Positions 7,071-11,380 of a stretch of 11,380 nucleotides of DNA are shown in pieces. Position 1 is the stretch's first letter. The number at the start of each line of letters is the position of its first letter. Under the pieces are notes generated by a model, which searched no databases, was not told the origin of the DNA, and was given only the letters and a program-made list of their open reading frames with translations. The stretch spans positions 1 through 11,380 of the forward strand of contig CAADUS010000157.1 of the NCBI GenBank assembly GCA_900752275.1, written 5' to 3'. The translations under genes were made by a program, and so were the position numbers. This stretch comes from an uncultured Collinsella sp. Lineage in GTDB: Bacteria; Actinomycetota; Coriobacteriia; Coriobacteriales; Coriobacteriaceae.

Positions 7071-7108
7071 TCGTAAATCTTGGAGTTTTACGACGTTTTT
7101 TACTACGA
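7071..7108. repeat. Integrase-arm-like repeats (or Rep nick site) at the element's right end
   Basis: Just past the int stop, CGTAGTAAAA and CGTCGTAAAA (minus strand, 7098-7107 and 7086-7095; 9 of 10 identical, 12 bp apart) resemble the GTAGTAAAT arm site bound by the Tn916 Int N-terminal domain. A third piece, TCGTAAATC (plus strand, 7071-7079), pairs with TTTACGA (7087-7093) as a 7-bp hairpin. The same stretch contains TACTACGA (7101-7108), identical to the core of the pMV158-family nick sequence. The sequence cannot tell which role is real, or whether both are. Confidence 0.45.
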
Positions 7109-7127
7109 TGAATGAGAGAAATAACCG

Positions 7128-7212
7128 CTCATATATGAATGGATTTGCCACTTCGGTTTGAGTGGGATAATTGGAACGACGCGATTTACCTGCGAAAACT
7201 CTGATATATGAG
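7128..7212. promoter_or_regulatory. AT-rich end of the element: dyads and possible promoter of phosphatase copy 2
   Basis: CTCATATAT (7128-7136) and ATATATGAG (7204-7212) form a 9-bp inverted repeat. Between them lie TTGCCA (7145-7150) and GATAAT (7166-7171), a possible promoter with a short 15-bp spacer. GATTTGCCAC (7142-7151) is also an inverted copy of the GTGGC..CAAATC sequence just after the int stop. If the element ends near 7193-7215, this promoter for the chromosomal phosphatase is carried by the element. Confidence 0.35.
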
Positions 7213-7215
7213 AGG
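7193..7215. repeat. Candidate right attachment site
   Basis: CGAAAACTCTGATATATGAG plus AGG matches 4560-4582 in 19 of 24 gapped columns. Tn916-type integrases use short overlap sequences rather than long identical att cores, so a weak match is what might be expected, but chance is not excluded. Confidence 0.25.
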
Positions 7216-7224
7216 TTTTGAGAA

Positions 7225-7671
7225 ATGATAAAAATCCTGTTCGTCTGCCACGGCAACATCTGTCGCTCGACGATGGCCGAGTCGGTGTTTACCGAGCTCG
7301 TGCGCCGCGCTGGGCGCGAGACGGAGTTTGTCATCGATTCCGCCGCGACTTCGACCGAGGAGCTTGGCAACCCGCCACACCATGGCACAGTCGCCAAGCT
7401 GCGCGAAGTCGGGATTCCCGTCGTTGCCCACCGCGCACGCCAGGTGCGTCGCGCGGAGTATGGCGACTGGGACCACATTGTCTATATGGACGACGAGAAC
7501 GCGCGTGGCCTGCGTCGCATCTTTGGCGACGACCCCGACGGCAAGATTACGCGCTTGCTCGATTGGACCGAGCGCCCCGGCGACGTGGCCGATCCCTGGT
7601 ACACCGGCAATTTCGATGCCACGTACCGCGACGTGCTCGCCGTCTGCTCGGCCATGCTCGAGCAACTGTAG
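7225..7671 (+). CDS. Low-molecular-weight protein tyrosine phosphatase (copy 2)
   Basis: 148 residues. P-loop CHGNICRS (Cys8 to Arg14) and general acid Asp123 in DPWYTG are intact, so it should be an active phosphotyrosine phosphatase in the cytosol. It shares the STMAES and SAATSTEE blocks with the copy at 2744 and is about 54% identical to it over 145 residues; at DNA level the two have drifted, so this is an old duplication or separate acquisition, not a recent repeat. It stands alone as a single gene, with the integrative element directly upstream and the ATPase gene converging from downstream. GAGAGG 9 nt before the ATG is the likely ribosome site. The target is unknown; a kinase partner is not in the window. 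Confidence 0.9.
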   Translation: MIKILFVCHGNICRSTMAESVFTELVRRAGRETEFVIDSAATSTEELGNPPHHGTVAKLREVGIPVVAHRARQVRRAEYGDWDHIVYMDDENARGLRRIFGDDPDGKITRLLDWTERPGDVADPWYTGNFDATYRDVLAVCSAMLEQL

Positions 7672-7690
7672 GTTCGTGGGCGCACGAACC
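7671..7690 (+). terminator. Hairpin directly at the phosphatase stop codon
   Basis: GGTTCGTG / CACGAACC, a perfect 8-bp stem with a GGCG tetraloop that starts on the last base of the stop codon. No T-run follows, so termination would be weak or factor-assisted; it may instead protect the 3' end of the mRNA. Confidence 0.4.
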
Positions 7691-7708
7691 GCGTCCTCGG
7701 CATAAATC

Positions 7709-7801
7709 GAGCGTAGATTTTCTCCCACTTTGAGCGTTCAAGTGCGCTCTATACGGAAGGAAATCCACGCTCGTTATCTCGGCGGGAGAAAATCCACACT
7801 C
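7709..7801. repeat. Three copies of an 18-bp repeat, one inverted
   Basis: GAGCGTAGATTTTCTCCC (plus, 7709-7726), GAGCGTGGATTTCCTTCC (minus, 7755-7772) and GAGTGTGGATTTTCTCCC (minus, 7784-7801). The outer two can pair at 16 of 18 positions across a 57-nt spacer that also contains the small dyad GAGCG/CGCTC. The cluster fills the gap between two convergent genes. It could be a dispersed intergenic repeat, a miniature element or a long-stem terminator. Confidence 0.65.
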
Positions 7802-7806
7802 ATGGA

Positions 7807-7827
7807 TGTGACAAAGGGACTGGCCCT
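7807..7827. repeat. Partial copy of the TGTGNCAAAGGG repeat
   Basis: TGTGACAAAGGGACTGGCCCT matches the full palindrome at 9331-9351 at 18 of 21 positions. The second arm is lost, and the copy runs into the stop codon of the ATPase gene. Confidence 0.5.
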
Positions 7828-9187
7828 AGACCGGCTTGACCTCCAGCTTTATCCCCTCGGCACAGGAGTCGCCCAAAACATCCGAAAGGGCCCAGGTCGC
7901 ATATAGCGGCAAATAGAGAACCGCTCCGTTGCGCTCAACGTTGCCTCTCGAGAAAACAATCCCGAGCCTTACGCCATATTCAGCCGTATCAAGCACATGA
8001 CCGAGCGCAGCGTGCGCGTGGTAATAGGAGCCCGATTTAACCTCGATCGGAACAGCCGTCCCATCCGGTCCATCGACCACAAAGTCCACTTCACCGCGCT
8101 TTTTTGTCTGATAGTAGTAAAGCTGGCGATTTTGGGCAGCCAGCTGCTGGGCCACCACGTTTTCGTAAATGCCGCCCAGATTGGGCTCCTTGCTATCAAG
8201 ATACGCCGCTTGGGCGACTCCAACGGGGTAGCGCGCCATCAACATGCCCGTATCCGATTGATATAACTTGAACTGCGATGGCCGTGCCGTCTTGAGCAGA
8301 GGCGATTTTGGCTCGGTTACGATATCGGCTTTGAGAGCAACGCCGGCATCGACAAGCCATACAAAATCTCGCTGATACTTCTCGTAGTGCGCCTTAGGGT
8401 CAATGGAATTGAGCACGAAGCGCTTGTTTTCGCCCTCGAGCATAATAGGGAGCTGATCGTAGATGCTCTGCACCTGAAGGGCTCGCCCGCTTGCATACTT
8501 GGAGATATCCCGCCGGTACTGTTCGTTGAGCTCTGACTGCAGCTGACGAACAGAGGCAAGGTCGCCCTGCGTGTCAAGGAAACGCTGCACGACCTCCGGC
8601 ATTCCGCCGACAACGGTATAGGTCCTGAAGTTTGCCATCATCGCGTCATGAATATAATCAGGAACGGGCCTCTCGCTGATACACGCGTCATGTATCGTTT
8701 GGCGAGCCCCCTCGCTCACCCCGGTTGCCCAGCAAAACTCCTCAAAATCGAGCGGGAACATCCTAAGCTCGTGGACATACCCCACGGGATAGGACCTGAC
8801 GCCCTTGAACTGAGTCCCGAGCATTGACCCCGAAAACGCCCAACGGCACCTCCCGTCCTCAACAAGGAACTTTGCCATTGTCATGATGTCGGGGGCCTCT
8901 TGGACCTCATCGATAAACACGAGCGTTTTGCCTGGCGCAATCGACTTTCCCGAAAGAAGCGTCACCCTGCTGATGAAATCATCGGCATCCCGCGCCTCGA
9001 GAAGAGCATCTTTTGCCTGGCGGTTTTCCATGAGGTTAAGCTCGATGTAGGTTGCATGGTTGGCTTTGCCAAATGCGCGAATCGAATAGCTTTTGCCGAT
9101 CTGGCGAGAACCCGTGATGAATAAGGCCTTTTGCTCGGCAGACTTCAGCCAACGCTCCAGCTCTGCCGCTATTTTCCTGCGCAGCAT
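7826..9187 (-). CDS. AAA ATPase with C-terminal DUF4143 domain
   Basis: 453 residues from the ATG at 9187, which has AGGGGAG 5 nt upstream; the ATG at 9208 would leave almost no leader after the candidate promoter. The N-terminal AAA module shows Walker A GSRQIGKS (26-33), Walker B LVFIDEVQ (89-96) and the sensor strand FSGSMLG (118-124), then FPLDFEEFCWA, a typical phrase in this family. The C-terminal part has the DUF4143 features ENVVAQQLAAQ and RGEVDFVVDGPDG...IEVKSG, which has the D...ExK outline of restriction-endonuclease-like folds. Members are common, often multi-copy, in gut bacteria; their function is not established, though many sit in accessory DNA. It is a lone gene with its own repeat-rich promoter region and flanking palindromic repeats, consistent with an independently acquired module. 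Confidence 0.88.
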   Translation of the reverse strand: MLRRKIAAELERWLKSAEQKALFITGSRQIGKSYSIRAFGKANHATYIELNLMENRQAKDALLEARDADDFISRVTLLSGKSIAPGKTLVFIDEVQEAPDIMTMAKFLVEDGRCRWAFSGSMLGTQFKGVRSYPVGYVHELRMFPLDFEEFCWATGVSEGARQTIHDACISERPVPDYIHDAMMANFRTYTVVGGMPEVVQRFLDTQGDLASVRQLQSELNEQYRRDISKYASGRALQVQSIYDQLPIMLEGENKRFVLNSIDPKAHYEKYQRDFVWLVDAGVALKADIVTEPKSPLLKTARPSQFKLYQSDTGMLMARYPVGVAQAAYLDSKEPNLGGIYENVVAQQLAAQNRQLYYYQTKKRGEVDFVVDGPDGTAVPIEVKSGSYYHAHAALGHVLDTAEYGVRLGIVFSRGNVERNGAVLYLPLYATWALSDVLGDSCAEGIKLEVKPV

Positions 9188-9211
9188 AGGCTCTCCCCTC
9201 GGTGTCATCGA

Positions 9212-9287
9212 ATGAAATGCAAAGTTTTATATGCTTGATTATCGATGAAATGCATGATTTTTAGAACCTAAAATCGGATGAAATGCA
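9212..9287 (-). promoter_or_regulatory. Three 10-bp iterons at 33-bp spacing in the ATPase promoter
   Basis: ATGAAATGCA occurs at 9212, 9245 and 9278, each preceded by TCG (directly or one base further), so the period is exactly 33 bp. On the coding (minus) strand the repeat reads TGCATTTCAT. A -10-like TATAAA (plus coordinates 9226-9231) sits between the first two; the second repeat covers the place of a -35 box, and no TTGACA-like box is seen. The first repeat would overlap the transcription start. This arrangement suggests binding sites for a regulator stacked on one DNA face. Confidence 0.6.
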
Positions 9288-9328
9288 GAGATTTGAGATT
9301 ATAAGCAAAAGAAGGGGCACCACCGGCG

Positions 9329-9361
9329 AATGTGTCAAAGGGGCTGTCCCTTTGACACATT
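9329..9361. repeat. Perfect palindromic repeat of the TGTGTCAAAGGG type
   Basis: AATGTGTCAAAGGG, loop GCTGT, then the exact inverted CCCTTTGACACATT: a 14-bp perfect stem. It lies 8 bases past the stop codon of the minus-strand TIGR04076 gene, in the right place to end that transcript, but has no T-run. A partial relative is at 7807. I believe such palindromes are dispersed in related genomes, but could not check. Confidence 0.65.
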
Positions 9362-9369
9362 GCGCTCGA

Positions 9370-9702
9370 CTACTCGTCAACGATCTCGGCAAGCCAGACA
9401 TTGAGGGTATCGACCTCGGGGCAGCAGAACTTTGCCGTGCCGGGCTCGTTGCCGGGCACGGTGCCGCCGTAACGCAGGATGTCGATATAGGGAAAGCCCA
9501 CGTGGCAGGCCATGGCGCACATCTTGCCGCGATCGCGGTCGAAGTCGAAGACGTCGCCCGGCTTGTGGCCATGATGGCAGCGGCACGTCCCCAGCTGGTC
9601 TACGCAGCTAATGCGGATACGCGGACGCTTGCCGCGCGGAGCACCGAGCGGCTTGTTCTCGCCCGAAGGCTCGGCGGAGCCGCTCTCGGCCGCGCTACTC
9701 AT
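9370..9702 (-). CDS. TIGR04076 family protein, Cys-rich, function unknown
   Basis: 110 residues. The first about 27 are a low-complexity Ser/Gly/Glu/Pro leader; the rest is the TIGR04076 domain: strand RIRISCVDQLGTC, GHKPGDVFDF, then MCAMACH, PYIDILRYGG and the ending FCCPEVDTLNVWL. Seven cysteines (33, 40, 42, 62, 66, 93, 94) and four histidines (43, 44, 46, 67) suggest metal binding, but that is an inference. The start was set at the ATG at 9702, which overlaps the end of the kinase gene by 8 bases (ATGAGTAG), a classic sign of translational coupling; the TTG two codons upstream is less likely. The tight link says it works with, or at least is made with, the kinase. The gene ends just before the palindrome at 9329. 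Confidence 0.72.
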   Translation of the reverse strand: MSSAAESGSAEPSGENKPLGAPRGKRPRIRISCVDQLGTCRCHHGHKPGDVFDFDRDRGKMCAMACHVGFPYIDILRYGGTVPGNEPGTAKFCCPEVDTLNVWLAEIVDE

Positions 9703-10519
9703 GGTCAATCACGTCCAGGCACGCCTCGATGGGAAGTCCGGCCGACTTGTCCTCCTGGTCGGCATTGCGCTCGATAAGCTCGGCCACCACGCGCATGGCG
9801 TCGGCCGTCGCACGCTGCAGGCTCCAACCGGCCATAACGCGGCCGACGAGCACCGCCGAGAACGTGTCACCCGTGCCCGGGAAGTAGACCGGGATCAGGT
9901 CGAAGGGAATCGTGAAGTACTTCCCCGCCACATGGTCGTAACCGATGACAACATTCGCACCGTCGACCACAGCGCTCGTAATGACCACCGACTTGGCACC
10001 CAGGACACGCACGGCATCCACAAGAGCGCGGCCCTCATCGGGCGTAATTTGCTCGGCAATAGGCCTATCGGCAAGCAGGCACGCCTCGGTATAGTTGGGC
10101 ACCGCGTAGTCTGCACACTCCAGCAGATGCCGCATAAGGCCAATCGTGGACTCAGGCACGCCCGCATAGAGTTTGCCGTTGTCGCCCATGATGGGGTCGA
10201 CGAACACCTTGGTGCCCTTTTGCGCACGGCGGTGGCAAAAGTCCGAGATGATGCGCGTCTCTTCCTCGGTCACGATAAAGCCGGTCGAGATGGCATCGAA
10301 CTCAAAGCCGAGCTCCTCCCAGATGGCGAGGCTCTGGCGGACATACTCCGTGGTGTCGTGGATGTAGAACTTGGGGTAGTTGAGCGTATCGGAAACGAGG
10401 GCCGTCGGCAGGTTGTGAATGCGATAGCCCATGTGCGACAGCACCGGCAGCATGGCGGAAAGCGCGACCTTGCCGTAACCGCACATATCGTTGATCAGCA
10501 GCAGCTGAGTATTCTTCAT
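9695..10519 (-). CDS. Pyridoxal/pyridoxamine kinase-like protein (PfkB/ribokinase superfamily)
   Basis: 274 residues, normal for PdxK/PdxY. It opens with LLLINDMCGYGKVALSAMLP, where B6 kinases usually have a conserved SxVxxGxVG substrate loop; here it is replaced by DMCGYGKVAL, the version found in the actinobacterial/Firmicute 'pyridoxamine kinase' subgroup. FVDPIMGDNGKLY (106-118), PNYTEACLL (141-149) and the anion-hole/catalytic-base motif GTGD (215-218, Asp218) place it firmly in the superfamily. It would phosphorylate a B6 vitamer (pyridoxal salvage) or a related hydroxymethyl-pyridine/pyrimidine with ATP in the cytosol. The ATG at 10519 has GGGGGA 6 nt upstream; the 23-residue extension to 10588 is not protein-like. 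It is first in a two-gene unit with the TIGR04076 gene. A weak minus-strand TACACT at 10570-10575 may be its -10 box. Confidence 0.85.
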   Translation of the reverse strand: MKNTQLLLINDMCGYGKVALSAMLPVLSHMGYRIHNLPTALVSDTLNYPKFYIHDTTEYVRQSLAIWEELGFEFDAISTGFIVTEEETRIISDFCHRRAQKGTKVFVDPIMGDNGKLYAGVPESTIGLMRHLLECADYAVPNYTEACLLADRPIAEQITPDEGRALVDAVRVLGAKSVVITSAVVDGANVVIGYDHVAGKYFTIPFDLIPVYFPGTGDTFSAVLVGRVMAGWSLQRATADAMRVVAELIERNADQEDKSAGLPIEACLDVIDHE

Positions 10520-10645
10520 GAGTGTCCCCCTTGGTTCGGGCGCGGCGCAGCAGCGCCACAGTGCGACTAAGTGTAGCGCAGGGAGCACGGCAGGCGGGCG
10601 CTGGTGCCGTGGAGGTCGAATTGTTGCGGAAAGGTTTCGGAAAAT

Positions 10646-10674
10646 GATCCCTTTTCCTCCGTCCCCAAGGGATC
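10646..10674. repeat. Inverted repeat, intergenic
   Basis: GATCCCTT / AAGGGATC, a perfect 8-bp stem around a 13-nt pyrimidine-rich loop. It lies between two divergent genes. No T-run follows; it may be part of a dispersed intergenic repeat. Confidence 0.45.
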
Positions 10675-10741
10675 ACATGCACCAAAGCGGACCGTGGCGG
10701 AATCACAGATTGCTGCTTAGGAACGCTTGCAGCGTCGAGCC

Positions 10742-10769
10742 GTTACGCGGTTTGGCAAAACCGCGTAAC
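10742..10769. repeat. Perfect 12-bp hairpin upstream of the MarR promoter
   Basis: GTTACGCGGTTT, loop GGCA, AAACCGCGTAAC. A very stable stem that ends 15 bases before the -35 box. Without a T-run it is not a standard terminator; it could be an insulator, a cruciform or a dimer-protein site. Confidence 0.6.
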
Positions 10770-10784
10770 CACTAGTTTGGTACC

Positions 10785-10813
10785 TTGACATTGATTTCTT
10801 ATGCTCCTAGATT
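10785..10813 (+). promoter_or_regulatory. Promoter of the MarR-family gene
   Basis: A perfect -35 TTGACA (10785-10790), a 17-bp spacer and TAGATT (10808-10813) as -10. The last two bases of the -10 box are the first two of the operator dyad at 10812-10847. Confidence 0.7.
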
Positions 10814-10847
10814 AGTTAGGCACAAAACAATTCCACTACCTAACTAA
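10812..10847 (+). promoter_or_regulatory. Operator-like dyad, probably for MarR autoregulation
   Basis: TTAGTTAGG and its exact inverse CCTAACTAA, 9 bp each, with an 18-bp spacer, covering the end of the -10 box and the transcription start. TTAG-type half sites in this place are typical of MarR-family repressors acting on their own gene. An RNA hairpin in the leader is the alternative. Confidence 0.6.
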
Positions 10848-10868
10848 AGAAAGGAGCGAAGCTTAGAT

Positions 10869-11372
10869 ATGTGTGTTGAACCACTCGTCCTTCCACATGA
10901 GCCCGGCGGTGACCCGTCGCAACCGGTAGACATACCCGAAGCGGTCAGCGCCGAAGACAAACTCGCCAAGCGCATCCTGAGCGGTCTGGGCTTTTGCGGC
11001 CATTACATGCACTTTCATGGCGGAGGCGTATCCGGCAAGGCGCCCATCATCTGCCTGCTGGCCAAGCAGCCCGGCAGCGAGATGTCGCAGCAGGAACTCG
11101 GCATGCACTTTGACCTCAAGCCGGGGTCGCTTTCCGAGATCCTGTCCAAGCTCGAGGTCAACGGCCTCATTGAGCGCAGCCGTAACCCCAAGGATCGACG
11201 GCAACTCACCATTCGCCTGACCGAAACCGGCCGGGAAAACGCCCGCATCGACCAGGCGGCCCGCATCCGCTTTAGAGAACGGGCCTTTAGTGCCCTCACT
11301 CACGACGAGCGCGAGCAGCTCGCCGAAATGCTCGAGAAAATCCGTGTAACCTGGGAGGAACTGGATGATTAA
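10869..11372 (+). CDS. MarR-family transcriptional regulator
   Basis: 167 residues. The first about 30 are a Pro/acidic leader, followed by a helix (AEDKLAKRILSGLGF) and the winged helix-turn-helix: ICLLAKQPGSEMSQQELGMHF, recognition helix KPGSLSEILSKLEVNGLIER, and the wing NPKDRRQLTIRLT with the DRR-type turn conserved in MarR proteins. The C-terminal helix (SALTHDEREQLAEMLEKIRV) is the usual dimerisation element. It should bind DNA as a dimer and respond to a small ligand or to oxidation; a GHYMHFH segment before the wHTH could bind metal, but this is speculative. AAAGGAG lies 12 nt before the ATG, longer than ideal, so translation may be modest. The gene ends 8 bases before the window edge, and the next gene, likely its target transporter or enzyme, is not in view. 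Confidence 0.87.
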   Translation: MCVEPLVLPHEPGGDPSQPVDIPEAVSAEDKLAKRILSGLGFCGHYMHFHGGGVSGKAPIICLLAKQPGSEMSQQELGMHFDLKPGSLSEILSKLEVNGLIERSRNPKDRRQLTIRLTETGRENARIDQAARIRFRERAFSALTHDEREQLAEMLEKIRVTWEELDD

Positions 11373-11380
11373 AACCCTCA

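Larger units (their letters stand above)
4560..7215 (+). mobile_element. Small integrative element encoding a HUH Rep-helicase and a Tn916-type integrase
   Basis: Two plus-strand genes with the same style of codon use (frequent AGG, unlike the neighbours) encode a rolling-circle replication initiator and a tyrosine integrase. The left limit is set by an orphan gene tail on the minus strand, the right limit by the next chromosomal gene at 7225. No relaxase, excisionase, capsid or cargo gene is present. Similar layouts are known for integrated plasmid-like elements whose Reps are relatives of those of CRESS-DNA viruses. The exact ends are not proven: a gapped 23-24-bp similarity (4560-4582 against 7193-7215) is only a candidate for the att sites. 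Confidence 0.65.

Noticed and set aside
5811..7478. A 555-codon minus-strand open frame across the integrase and phosphatase copy 2
   Set aside because: It is the mirror of two clear plus-strand genes with complete catalytic motifs. Long antisense frames are common in high-GC DNA, and the translation shows no recognisable domain.
9208..9290. A short CRISPR array (three repeats, 33-bp period)
   Set aside because: The repeat is only about 10 bp, the intervals are AT-rich promoter DNA, and there are no cas genes; a set of regulator sites is more likely.
9611..10570. A 319-codon plus-strand open frame opposite the kinase
   Set aside because: The minus-strand kinase has its full motif set and a ribosome site; this frame is its antisense shadow.

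Overview
The window looks like a chromosomal stretch of a high-GC, gut-type actinobacterium. Class Coriobacteriia, near Collinsella, is my best guess from codon use, the mix of gene families (DUF4143 ATPase, TIGR04076 protein, low-molecular-weight tyrosine phosphatases) and short palindromes of the TGTGTCAAAGGG type. The taxonomy is an inference; there is no rRNA or marker gene to confirm it.

Layout. Positions 1-1191 hold the 3' part of an MFS efflux transporter. The gap 1192-1600 has two hairpin terminators, a palindrome, a decayed PTS EIIB-like C-terminus on the minus strand, and a -10 box. Positions 1601-3223 (+) are a two-gene unit: a membrane acyltransferase (AT3 family) and a low-molecular-weight protein tyrosine phosphatase. 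Positions 3231-4373 (-) encode an ion-transporter-superfamily (SLC13/ArsB/NhaD-like) permease, preceded on the same strand by an orphan gene tail at 4441-4578.

The centre of interest is about 4560-7215, a very small integrative element. It encodes a HUH rolling-circle Rep with a C-terminal P-loop helicase-like domain (the layout of bacterial plasmid Reps related to CRESS-DNA viruses) and a Tn916-type tyrosine integrase. A terminator hairpin lies between them, and an AT-rich end with integrase-arm-like repeats follows the integrase. No relaxase, excisionase, capsid or cargo gene is visible. A second LMW tyrosine phosphatase (7225-7671) starts right after the element; it is a paralogue of the one at 2744-3223 (about half of residues identical).

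Positions 7672-9361 hold a DUF4143-type AAA ATPase (minus strand). One copy of a TGTG(T/A)CAAAGGG repeat lies on each side of it, and its promoter region carries three 10-bp repeats spaced exactly 33 bp apart. A cluster of three 18-bp GAGYGTRGATTTTCTCCC-like repeats sits just beyond its 3' end. Positions 9370-10519 (-) are a two-gene unit of a pyridoxal/pyridoxamine-kinase-like enzyme and a Cys-rich TIGR04076 protein, overlapping by 8 bases. Positions 10520-10868 hold hairpins and a well-defined promoter/operator for the MarR-family regulator at 10869-11372.
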